Assembly: GCA_030445875.1 (NCBI GenBank) | Contig: JASUSX010000126.1 | Coordinates: forward strand, 1-6,568 | Reading direction: 5' to 3' | From: Clostridia bacterium | Lineage (GTDB): Bacteria; Bacillota; DSM-521; Neomoorellales; Neomoorellaceae | Length of the DNA: 6,568 nucleotides | Shown here: positions 1 through 5,855 of the stretch, piece by piece | How positions within the stretch are numbered: the first letter of the stretch is position 1 | Layout of the letters: each line of letters opens with the position of its first letter | Notes under the pieces: generated by a model | Told to the model about the DNA's origin: nothing | Database searches by the model: none | Seen by the model: only the letters and a program-made list of their open reading frames with translations | Position numbers and translations under genes: made by a program

Positions 1-198
1 TAGGGTTACGGCCACGAAAACCGGTGTCTTGTAAGCCAGCAGGCCAAAGGCCGCCCCGGGATTATGAACGTAGGTTAGATGGAAGACAGACTTAATAACC
101 GGCAGGCTTTCATTGGGGAGGAAGTTGGTACGCACAAGGAATTTACTTAACTGATCGATACCCAGCACCAGGGCTACCAGGAATAAAAAAGGCAACAT
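1..198 (-). CDS. lspA: Lipoprotein signal peptidase (signal peptidase II), N-terminal part, cut by window edge
   Basis: Integral membrane aspartyl protease that removes the signal peptide from prolipoproteins after lipid modification of the lipobox cysteine. Only the first 66 codons lie in the window; the family is usually about 150-170 residues, so the two catalytic aspartates fall outside. Visible are a hydrophobic first membrane segment (about residues 2-14), the conserved D-Q-L-S-K at 15-19, and the family signature around 39-52 with V-H-N-P-G-A-A-F-G at 44-52. The ATG at 198-196 overlaps the thiD stop (TGATG), and a run of six G at 208-203 lies 4 bases upstream as a short-spaced ribosome binding site. 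Translational coupling to thiD is inferred. In Bacillus subtilis lspA follows ileS and ylyA, so the position fits. The family call is very secure; whether the rest of the gene is intact cannot be seen. Confidence 0.96.
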   Translation of the reverse strand, partial: MLPFLFLVALVLGIDQLSKFLVRTNFLPNESLPVIKSVFHLTYVHNPGAAFGLLAYKTPVFVAVTL

Positions 199-992
199 CA
201 ATCCCCCCAGGAGTAATAAGCTGCCAGGTGGTGGACCGGCCCGTAGCCCCGGCCTATGGCCCGGCCCTGGCTCAGGGCCTGATAGATATACTCTTTCGCC
301 CCGGCTACCGCCTCTGGTACAGCCAGGCCCCGGGCCAGGAAAGCAGCGATGGCTGCCGAGAGGGTACAGCCGGTGCCATGGCTATGGCGGTTGTCCAGCC
401 GTGGGGTGCTGAAACGCCGGATTTCCCGGCCGTCAAAAAGGATGTCTGTTGCCGCCCCGGCCAGGTGTCCCCCCTTGACCAGGACATAAGGGACCCCCAG
501 CCCATGCAGTTCCCTGGCAGCGGCCACCATTTCCCCTTCGTTCGTAACCGGGCGACCGGTGAGGACGCCCGCCTCGTCCAGGTTGGGGGTAATGACCAGG
601 GCCAGGGGCAGCAATTTTTCCTTCAACGATCGGCGGGCCTCCCGGGCCAATAGGAGATCGCCGCTTTTGGCCACCATGACCGGGTCAATGACCAGCTTCT
701 TTAAGCCGTATTCCTGCACTTTAGCGGCCACAACCTCAATAATGCCCGCATTGGCCAGCATACCGGTCTTGGCAGCGTCGGTGCCTATATCGCTCAAAAC
801 AGCATCCAGTTGCCGGCCCACGGCCTCCGGGGGCAGGTCCCAAACCCCCTGCACCCCCAGGGTGTTCTGGGCCGTGACCGAGGTAATAACGCTGGTACCG
901 TAAACCTGGAGGGCGGCGAAGGTTTTCAAGTCGGCCTGGATGCCGGCACCGCCCCCCGAGTCGGAACCAGCTATGGTTAGCGCTTTATACAT
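198..992 (-). CDS. thiD: Hydroxymethylpyrimidine / phosphomethylpyrimidine kinase (ThiD)
   Basis: Cytoplasmic ribokinase-fold kinase that phosphorylates 4-amino-5-hydroxymethyl-2-methylpyrimidine and then its monophosphate to the diphosphate, the pyrimidine half of thiamine. The 264 residues match the usual 260-270. Visible motifs are the substrate-binding glycine-rich start [10 protein letters not shown] (8-17), T-A-Q-N-T (40-44), D-P-V-M (103-106), T-P-N-L-D-E (135-140), V-K-G-G-H (172-176) and the anion-hole signature H-G-T-G-C-T (205-210). Cys209 is at the position of the ThiD catalytic cysteine. The ATG start has a GGAGGG site at 1002-997, 4 bases upstream. No other thiamine gene is visible, and the upstream gap has no TPP-riboswitch motif such as CTGAGA. 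A SigA-like promoter lies just upstream. Some Gram-positive relatives also act on pyridoxal, which cannot be excluded. Overlaps lspA by one base. Confidence 0.96.
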   Translation of the reverse strand: MYKALTIAGSDSGGGAGIQADLKTFAALQVYGTSVITSVTAQNTLGVQGVWDLPPEAVGRQLDAVLSDIGTDAAKTGMLANAGIIEVVAAKVQEYGLKKLVIDPVMVAKSGDLLLAREARRSLKEKLLPLALVITPNLDEAGVLTGRPVTNEGEMVAAARELHGLGVPYVLVKGGHLAGAATDILFDGREIRRFSTPRLDNRHSHGTGCTLSAAIAAFLARGLAVPEAVAGAKEYIYQALSQGRAIGRGYGPVHHLAAYYSWGD

Positions 993-1004
993 CTTTCCCT
1001 CCGG
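993..1004 (-). promoter_or_regulatory. thiD ribosome binding site, inside an inverted repeat
   Basis: GGAGGG at 1002-997 lies 4 bases before the ATG at 992. The whole site is within CCGGAGGG (1004-997), which is perfectly complementary to an upstream CCCTCCGG (1056-1049), so longer read-through RNAs could mask it. Confidence 0.7.
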
Positions 1005-1032
1005 CTTGCCCTGATAAATTCTCCGTTTCTAT

Positions 1033-1061
1033 ATCATATCATGTTCGCCCGGAGGGGTAAA
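1033..1061 (-). promoter_or_regulatory. Candidate SigA promoter for thiD-lspA
   Basis: A -35 box TTTACC (1061-1056) is followed by a 17-base spacer and a -10 box TATGAT (1038-1033), with 4/6 and 5/6 matches to the SigA consensus. It directly abuts the stop of the DksA-like gene, and transcription would start about 30 bases before the thiD ATG. Spacing and position make this a good candidate, but there is no direct evidence of activity. Confidence 0.6.
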
Positions 1062-1787
1062 CTATTTTTGTCGGTCCCAGCCGGCGTCGCCAATGACCTT
1101 TTCCGCCGGTGGCTCTTCATCATCAATATAAGCCCCGGTATCCTCGTAAAACATACCGTCAGCGCCCTTGAAATAGGGGATGCCTTCGACTGCTTCCACA
1201 TAGCCCTGGTCTTCGTCCAGGTCCAGGGGACCAAAGTACGACCCGCTGCGGGATTCCGATGCGTGTTCAATGGTCCGGGCCAGGTCCTGCCAGGTATCTT
1301 CGCCGTCATACTGCAACCCCTCCTCCTCATCGGGGTGCTTTTGACGCGGGTCGGAGAACTGGCCACCAAAGGGAGGCAGGATGACCTGCTCCTCAATGGG
1401 GCGATGGTTGATGTCGCCCGCCCCTTCCATCCCTTTACGACAGGTCAGGCAGAGGGTTGTCTCAGGAACGGCTTCCAGCCTGGCCCGCGGTATCTCCCGG
1501 CCGCACCGGCGGCAGTAACCGTAGGTTCCTTCCTGGATGCTCTCCAGGGCATCGGCTACCTTTTGCAACTGGATGCGGGCGTTATCCCGCAGGGCCAAGT
1601 CTTTACTGCGCTCAAACTCCTCACTGCCGAGATCCCCCGGATGGTTGTCGTAACGGGATAACTCCTGGGTCGACTCCAGCAGGGATTCCCGCAGTCCCCC
1701 GCTGTTCAGGGAATCGATCTGCTCTTCCAGTTGTTGCTTTTCCGCCAGGAGCTTCTGCCGGAAATACTGCAAAGATTGCTGATCCAA
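1062..1787 (-). CDS. YteA/YlyA-type TraR/DksA-like zinc-finger protein, sporulation-associated family
   Basis: A 241-residue member of the DksA/TraR C4 zinc-finger superfamily, resembling the Bacillus YteA/YlyA group. An N-terminal coiled-coil region (about 5-85) carries the conserved D-N-H-P-G-D-L-G at 47-54, like the acidic coiled-coil tip by which DksA acts in the RNA polymerase secondary channel. A four-cysteine zinc finger follows (C92, C95, C113, C116). The acidic C-terminal tail includes G-Y-V-E-A-V-E-G at 195-202. The start is TTG at 1787-1785, chosen because GGGAGG at 1800-1795 lies 7 bases upstream, the coiled coil begins at once, and no ATG occurs before the zinc finger. It occupies the place of B. 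subtilis ylyA, between ileS and lspA; YlyA binds RNA polymerase and is linked to the forespore SigG programme. A transcription-modulating role is inferred. The superfamily call is secure, but the exact orthology (YlyA versus YteA) is not. Confidence 0.88.
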   Translation of the reverse strand: MDQQSLQYFRQKLLAEKQQLEEQIDSLNSGGLRESLLESTQELSRYDNHPGDLGSEEFERSKDLALRDNARIQLQKVADALESIQEGTYGYCRRCGREIPRARLEAVPETTLCLTCRKGMEGAGDINHRPIEEQVILPPFGGQFSDPRQKHPDEEEGLQYDGEDTWQDLARTIEHASESRSGSYFGPLDLDEDQGYVEAVEGIPYFKGADGMFYEDTGAYIDDEEPPAEKVIGDAGWDRQK

Positions 1788-1811
1788 GGCCGGGCCTCCC
1801 TTAACGCTTAT

Positions 1812-2102
1812 TCAAATCTGCTGCTGGACCATGCGGACAATGTCCGCTATCAGTTTGCCGATGACCGGCAGGTTGAGCAGGGCCAGCTCGCGGATGATAT
1901 AGATGACTATAGCCCCCAGGATGGTAAAACCAATGGCTATCCCCAGGCCCCTGGCTACGCCGGCGGCAAAGTTCAGGTAGAGGAGCCGCCCGGGCCGGCG
2001 GTAGAGCTCGACCCATTCGGCGACGTTGGCTTTTTCTATGGTCGTGATCAGTTGCTGCACCTTGCCGGCCAGGAAAAGGGCACCATGCTCTATTTCATCC
2101 AC
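1812..2102 (-). CDS. DUF5665 family small membrane protein, function unknown
   Basis: A 96-residue protein of unknown function. It has an amphipathic N-terminal helix (about 5-30), then an E-W-V-E-L-Y-R-R-P motif (29-37), then N-F-A-A-G-V-A-R-G-L-G (44-54) opening a single hydrophobic glycine-rich transmembrane segment (about 43-70), then L-P-V-I-G-K-L-I-A-D-I-V (78-89). This layout resembles DUF5665 proteins found widely in Firmicutes, recognised here by pattern only. The start is GTG at 2102-2100. It is the only in-frame start codon before the conserved part, but its ribosome binding site is weak (GGGGG at 2116-2112, spacer 9), while the strong GGAGG at 2130-2126 is too far away. It precedes the DksA-like gene by 24 bases, so co-transcription is likely. 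Confidence 0.8.
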   Translation of the reverse strand: MDEIEHGALFLAGKVQQLITTIEKANVAEWVELYRRPGRLLYLNFAAGVARGLGIAIGFTILGAIVIYIIRELALLNLPVIGKLIADIVRMVQQQI

Positions 2103-2128
2103 GGCATACCGCCCCCAGCTTATTACCT

Positions 2129-2153
2129 CCGGGACGGGCCCACCCCCGCCCGG
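2129..2153 (-). promoter_or_regulatory. GC-rich hairpin in the leader of the DUF5665 gene
   Basis: On the minus strand CCGGG+CGGG (2153-2145) pairs with CCCG+CCCGG (2138-2129) around a six-base loop, with a single bulged T at 2134, giving nine GC pairs. The 3' arm takes in the first two G of a GGAGG at 2130-2126. No T run follows, so it is not a standard terminator. A leader stability or translation-control element is inferred. Confidence 0.45.
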
Positions 2154-2157
2154 CGGT

Positions 2158-2187
2158 ATTATTTCTCCCGCCCTATAGCTTCCCCAA
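2158..2187 (-). promoter_or_regulatory. Weak promoter candidate upstream of the DUF5665 gene
   Basis: TTGGGG (2187-2182), an 18-base spacer and AATAAT (2163-2158) give a 3/6 and 5/6 match to SigA boxes. It lies just after the pduL terminator, where a promoter would be expected, but the match is poor. A sporulation sigma factor could be used instead; I see no clear box for one. Confidence 0.25.
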
Positions 2188-2201
2188 CCACCGGCCGCCT
2201 T

Positions 2202-2240
2202 AAAACAAAAATCCCGCGCGTTTTAAGGACGCAGGATTTT
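2202..2240 (-). terminator. Rho-independent terminator after pduL
   Basis: On the minus strand AAAATCCTGCG (2240-2230) pairs with CGCGGGATTTT (2218-2208), an 11-bp stem with one G-U pair and an 11-base loop. It is followed by a T-rich tract (2211-2202, interrupted by one G). The 5' arm consists of the last pduL codons and the stop codon TAA falls in the loop. It separates the ileS-pduL block from the DUF5665 gene. Confidence 0.82.
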
Positions 2241-2888
2241 CACTTTGTCGCCGCCGCTCAGGAGCGCGGCGTTGGCCTCGTCAGTGTCCAGGTGCAGTTC
2301 CAGGCGAAAGTGGGGATTGGTGCGGATGATAACGTTACACAAGACTAATTCCCTGACCCCCGGTACCCAGACCTGCACCTGCTGGTCATCCTGCAGGCCC
2401 AGGGCTTGCGCCCGCTCTGTCTCCATGTGGATATGGCGGGCGGCCAGGATGACACCCCGGGGCAGGTTGATGGCCCCGGCCGGGCCTACGACCGCGATAC
2501 CCGGGGTTCCCTCCAGGTCGCCGGATTCCCGCACCGGGGGTTTTAATCCCAGGCGGAAGCCGTCGGTCATGGCTACTTCTACCTGGGTGTAGGCGCGTAC
2601 CGGACCCAGGACCCGGACCCCCTCCAGCACACCACGCGGGCCTACCAGGGTGACCATCTCCCGGGCGGCAAACTCCCCGGGCTGGCTGAGTTCCCGGTAA
2701 ACGGCCAGTTCGTAGCCCGGGCCAAAGAGGGCATCAATATCCTCCCGGCAAAGGTGGATGTGACGGCCGGAAACCCCTACCGGAACCTCCACGGCCAGAA
2801 AGTCTTCCGTTTGGAATTGCCTCACCGGAGTCCTGTCCATCCTTTCTTTGATCTTCACAGGCAGGGGACCTGATCTTAGTATGGCCAC
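2223..2888 (-). CDS. pduL: PduL-type phosphate acyltransferase (phosphotransacetylase)
   Basis: Zinc-dependent enzyme exchanging CoA and phosphate on acetyl- or propanoyl-CoA; with acetate kinase it yields acetate and ATP. The 221-residue protein has the two-fold PduL architecture. The first repeat holds G-V-S-G-R-H-I-H-L (38-46, His43 and His45), the second A-A-R-H-I-H-M (149-155, His152 and His154). Glu104 in Q-V-E-V and His199 in E-L-H-L-D-T-D-E-A-N (197-206) complete the set expected for the dinuclear zinc site. M. thermoacetica has two characterised PduL-type phosphotransacetylases, and this gene is probably one of that type. No microcompartment gene is near, suggesting a free cytosolic enzyme. 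The GTG start at 2888 is the furthest upstream possible (in-frame TAG three codons before), but its GGGAG site is only 2 bases away. Val11 (GTG, 2858) or Met17 (ATG, 2840) could be the real start. The substrate (acetyl versus propanoyl) is inferred. Confidence 0.94.
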   Translation of the reverse strand: MAILRSGPLPVKIKERMDRTPVRQFQTEDFLAVEVPVGVSGRHIHLCREDIDALFGPGYELAVYRELSQPGEFAAREMVTLVGPRGVLEGVRVLGPVRAYTQVEVAMTDGFRLGLKPPVRESGDLEGTPGIAVVGPAGAINLPRGVILAARHIHMETERAQALGLQDDQQVQVWVPGVRELVLCNVIIRTNPHFRLELHLDTDEANAALLSGGDKVKILRP

Positions 2889-2903
2889 CTCTCCCTAAAT
2901 TAG

Positions 2904-2928
2904 CAGCGCCGGCAAGGAGCCGGAGCTG
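2904..2928 (-). promoter_or_regulatory. Intercistronic hairpin between ileS and pduL
   Basis: CAGC-T-CCGGC (2928-2919), loop TCCTT, GCCGG-C-GCTG (2913-2904) on the minus strand: nine pairs and one T/C mismatch. It is followed only by CTAATTTAGG, so the T tract is too poor for an efficient intrinsic terminator. A partial terminator or RNA-processing/stability hairpin setting pduL level relative to ileS is inferred. Confidence 0.5.
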
Positions 2929-2943
2929 GACATGAATGGTAAA

Positions 2944-5724
2944 TCACGCCTGGTCCAGAACAGCAGTGCACCGTTGGCAGAGGGTGGGATGCTCCTTATC
3001 CTGGCCCACGGTGGGGCTGACCATCCAGCAGCGTTCGCATTTTTCCCCGCGGGCTGCTTCCACCAGCACCTTGAGGCCAGGTACCTCTTCAGCTGTAAAG
3101 GCTTTTGCCGGGGCTTCCCCACCCGGGGGATGAAGTTCGGCGTGGGAGACGATAAAGATCGTCGCCAGGTCCGCAGCCAGGGGCTGGAGAAGCTGGTACA
3201 GGTCTTCGTCCGGGTAAAGGTGGACGGCGGCGTTCAGGGAATTGCCCAGTCCCTGTTCCTGGCGGCCGCGTTCCAGGGCGCGGGTGACCACGTCGCGGAC
3301 CTGGAGGATTCTATCCCACCTGGCCCGCAGGTCATCATCCAGGAATTCCTCCTGCACCCGGGGCCAGCCGCCCAGCTGGACGCTGGCCGGCCGGGCCTCC
3401 CTTTGCGGGAGGTAGCGCCAGATTTCTTCACTGGTAAAGGCCAGTATGGGGGTCAGCAGCCGCACCAGGACGTTAATGGTCTCATATAGTACCGTCTGGG
3501 CTGAACGCCGGCCCTGCGAGGCTGCCGGCCAGGTATAAAGGCGGTCCTTGATGATGTCCAGGTACACGGCGCTCAGATCCACGGCACAGAAATTATGAAT
3601 GGCGTGGTAAACCACATGGAACTCATAGTCGTCATAGGCCTGTGTCACCCTGACCACCAGGCGCTGGAGCCGGTCCATGGCCCAGCGGTCGATAGCCAGC
3701 ATCTCCGCCCGGGCTACCGTATCCTTAGCCGGGTCAAAGTCATACAAATTGGCCAGCAGGAAGCGGCAGGTGTTACGGATCTTGCGGTAGGCCTCGGTAA
3801 GCTGCTGCATGATGCCGGGGGAAGCGGCCACATCCCGGCGGTAGTCGGCCGAGGCTACCCACAGGCGCAGGACATCGGCCCCCTTTTCCCGGATAACGTC
3901 CGCCGGGTCAATGCCGTTGCCCAGGGACTTGGACATCTTGCGCCCTTCTTCATCCACCAGGAAGCCGTGGGTCAGCACCTGACGGTAGGGGGCGCGGCCG
4001 CGGGTAGCTACTGCCGTCGACAGAGAGGAATTAAACCAGCCCCGGTGCTGGTCGCTACCCTCCAGGTAAAGGTCGGCCGGCCAGCCCAATTCCGGCCTGG
4101 TGGTGAGGACAGCTGCGTGGCTGGAACCAGAATCAAACCATACGTCCATAATATCCGTTTCCTTGCGGAATTGCCGCGCCCCGCAAGCCGGGCATTTTAA
4201 CCCTTCCGGCACCAGGTCCTGCGCCTCCCGGGCGAACCACACGTTGGAGCCGTATTCCCGGAAGAGCTGTTGCAAGTGCTTGATGGTGGCATCGTTGATT
4301 ATTTCCTTGCCGCAGTCCGCGCAGTAAAAGATGGGAATGGGTACGCCCCAGGTCCGCTGACGGGAGATGCACCAGTCACTGCGCTCGGCCACCATATTAT
4401 AAATGCGGTCTTCGCCCCAGGCGGGGATCCACTTTACCCCTTTAATGGCGGCCAGGGCCTGCTGGCGGAAACCGTCGATGGAGGCGAACCACTGCTCGGT
4501 AGCCCGGAAGATAACGGGGTGTTTGCAACGCCAGCAATGGGGGTACTGGTGCTGGATAAATTCCAATTTAAGAAGCGCCCCCCTGGCCTCCAGCTCTTGG
4601 ACCACGGCTTTATTGGCGTCGTCCACGAAAAGCCCTGCGAACTGGCCGCCTTCTGCCGTGAAGCGGCCCTGGTCGTCCAGGGGCGAGAGGACGGGGAGGT
4701 GGTAGCGCATACCTACTTCGTAGTCCTCCAGGCCATGGCCCGGGGCGGTGTGGACACACCCGGTACCCTGCTCCAGGGTGACGTGTTCCCCCAGGATGAC
4801 GACGGAATCCCGCTCCAGCAGGGGGTTGCGGCAGACAACCCCTTCCAGCTCGGTTCCGGTAAAGGTAGCTACCACCTGGTAGTCGTTAATGCCCACCAGT
4901 TCCAGAACCTGGCGGTAGAGTTCCTCTGCCATGAGGTAACATTCCTCCCCCGCCCGGACCAGGACGTACTTGAAGTCCGGGTGCAGGGCAATGGCCACGT
5001 TGGCCGGCAGGGTCCAGGGGGTCGTCGTCCAGATAACCACGTAGCTCCCGGCCGCTGCAAACAGGCCCCGGCTGTCCTTTACCGGAAACTTAACATAGAT
5101 GGACGGCGAACGCCGCTCCCCGTACTCCACCTCGGCTTCGGCCAGGGCGGTCTCGCAGTCGGTGCACCAGTATACGGGCTTCAAGCCCTTGTAGATATAG
5201 CCCTTTTTGGCCATCTCGCCAAAGATGCCGATCTGGATGGCTTCGTAGGCCGGCTCCAGGGTAAGGTAGGGGTGTTCCCAGTCGCCCCTCACCCCCAGGC
5301 GTTTGAATTCTTCCCGCTGGATAGCGACGTATTTCAAGGCGTAATCGCGGCAGCGGTTGCGGAACTCCACCACGTCAATGGCATGGCGGTTGAGACCCAG
5401 GTCTTTGATGGCCTGTTGCTCGATGGGCAGGCCATGGGTATCCCACCCCGGGACGTAGGGGGCGTCGTAGCCGTTCATGGAGTGGTATTTGACGATGATG
5501 TCCTTCAGGATTTTATTCAGGGTATGGCCCAGGTGGAGGTGGCCGTTGGCGTAGGGCGGCCCGTCATGGAGGATAAACCTGGGTTTACCCTTATTGGCTT
5601 CCTGGACCTGATGGTAGATGTCGTGTTCTTCCCAGAATTTGAGGATCTCGGGTTCCCGCTGGGGGAGATTGGCCCGCATAGGGAAATCCGTCCGGGGTAG
5701 GTTCAGGGTTTTACTATAATCCAC
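2944..5724 (-). CDS. ileS: Isoleucyl-tRNA synthetase
   Basis: Class I synthetase charging tRNA-Ile in the cytoplasm and hydrolysing mischarged Val-tRNA. The 926 residues are close to B. subtilis IleS (about 921). From this start: HLGH (the HIGH motif) at 64-67, G-W-D-T-H-G-L-P at 93-100, a CP1 editing domain with the threonine-rich W-T-T-T-P-W-T-L-P-A-N (232-242) and H-T-A-P-G-H-G-L-E-D-Y (325-335), W-F-D-S-G-S-S (529-535), K-M-S-K-S at 596-600, and a C-terminal zinc finger with C896, C899, C916 and C919. This is the ordinary bacterial IleS type. The reading frame is open to 5826, but GTG at 5724-5722 is chosen: it gives V-D-Y-S-K-T-L-N-L-P, aligning with the known Bacillus N-terminus, and GGAGGAG (5742-5736) lies 11 bases upstream. 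The ATG at 5799 lacks a ribosome binding site. Downstream pduL is 55 bases away. Confidence 0.98.
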   Translation of the reverse strand: MDYSKTLNLPRTDFPMRANLPQREPEILKFWEEHDIYHQVQEANKGKPRFILHDGPPYANGHLHLGHTLNKILKDIIVKYHSMNGYDAPYVPGWDTHGLPIEQQAIKDLGLNRHAIDVVEFRNRCRDYALKYVAIQREEFKRLGVRGDWEHPYLTLEPAYEAIQIGIFGEMAKKGYIYKGLKPVYWCTDCETALAEAEVEYGERRSPSIYVKFPVKDSRGLFAAAGSYVVIWTTTPWTLPANVAIALHPDFKYVLVRAGEECYLMAEELYRQVLELVGINDYQVVATFTGTELEGVVCRNPLLERDSVVILGEHVTLEQGTGCVHTAPGHGLEDYEVGMRYHLPVLSPLDDQGRFTAEGGQFAGLFVDDANKAVVQELEARGALLKLEFIQHQYPHCWRCKHPVIFRATEQWFASIDGFRQQALAAIKGVKWIPAWGEDRIYNMVAERSDWCISRQRTWGVPIPIFYCADCGKEIINDATIKHLQQLFREYGSNVWFAREAQDLVPEGLKCPACGARQFRKETDIMDVWFDSGSSHAAVLTTRPELGWPADLYLEGSDQHRGWFNSSLSTAVATRGRAPYRQVLTHGFLVDEEGRKMSKSLGNGIDPADVIREKGADVLRLWVASADYRRDVAASPGIMQQLTEAYRKIRNTCRFLLANLYDFDPAKDTVARAEMLAIDRWAMDRLQRLVVRVTQAYDDYEFHVVYHAIHNFCAVDLSAVYLDIIKDRLYTWPAASQGRRSAQTVLYETINVLVRLLTPILAFTSEEIWRYLPQREARPASVQLGGWPRVQEEFLDDDLRARWDRILQVRDVVTRALERGRQEQGLGNSLNAAVHLYPDEDLYQLLQPLAADLATIFIVSHAELHPPGGEAPAKAFTAEEVPGLKVLVEAARGEKCERCWMVSPTVGQDKEHPTLCQRCTAVLDQA

Positions 5725-5819
5725 TTTCGTGTCGACTCCTCCGCAAATAGGGTTCTGGTGGGGATATGTCCCCGCCCTAATGTCCAGGCAAATTTTCATG
5801 GTTCGCTGGCGGGGGCGTT
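5725..5819 (-). promoter_or_regulatory. ileS leader with competing RNA stems, no T-box
   Basis: In the leader expected from the promoter upstream, CCCCGCC (5814-5808) can pair with GGCGGGG (5776-5770). Alternatively GGGGA/TCCCC closes a four-base loop (5773-5760), nested inside TAGGG/CCCTA (5779-5775 with 5752-5748). The two folds share bases and exclude each other. The conserved T-box core is absent and about 95 bases is too short for a canonical T-box leader. A regulatory function is inferred only. Confidence 0.35.
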
Positions 5820-5825
5820 GTCCCA

Positions 5826-5855
5826 ATTATAGCCGTAATCAGGGGGCGGGATCAA
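5826..5855 (-). promoter_or_regulatory. Candidate SigA promoter for ileS (-pduL)
   Basis: A -35 box TTGATC (5855-5850), an 18-base spacer and a perfect -10 box TATAAT (5831-5826). The -35 box and part of the spacer lie within the last codons of divIVA. Transcription would begin near 5819, giving a leader of about 95 bases. This is the best promoter match in the window. Confidence 0.75.

Noticed and set aside
993..1061. TPP riboswitch upstream of thiD
   Set aside because: Only 69 bases are available and the conserved CTGAGA element is not present on the minus strand.
1041..1661. Plus-strand open frame of 206 codons opposite the DksA-like gene, and similar ones at 228-653, 1731-2348 and 2932-3489
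   Set aside because: Each overlaps clearly conserved minus-strand genes and none shows a known motif; several run across gene boundaries on the other strand.
2090..2107. Five-codon open frame (ATG at 2107) overlapping the DUF5665 start
   Set aside because: It has no well-placed ribosome binding site and so short an out-of-frame ATG is expected by chance.
4270..5700. A 476-codon open frame on the plus strand opposite ileS
   Set aside because: It is antisense to an unmistakable, full-length ileS and has no recognisable domain. Long antisense frames are expected opposite GC-rich genes with biased third positions.
5725..5826. N-terminal extension of IleS to 5826 or to the ATG at 5799
   Set aside because: The extra residues have no counterpart in IleS, neither start has a ribosome binding site, and the frame runs into the -10 box of the promoter. 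GTG at 5724 aligns with the known N-terminus and follows GGAGGAG.
5725..5838. T-box riboswitch for ileS
   Set aside because: The gap is too short for a canonical T-box and the conserved T-box core sequence is absent.
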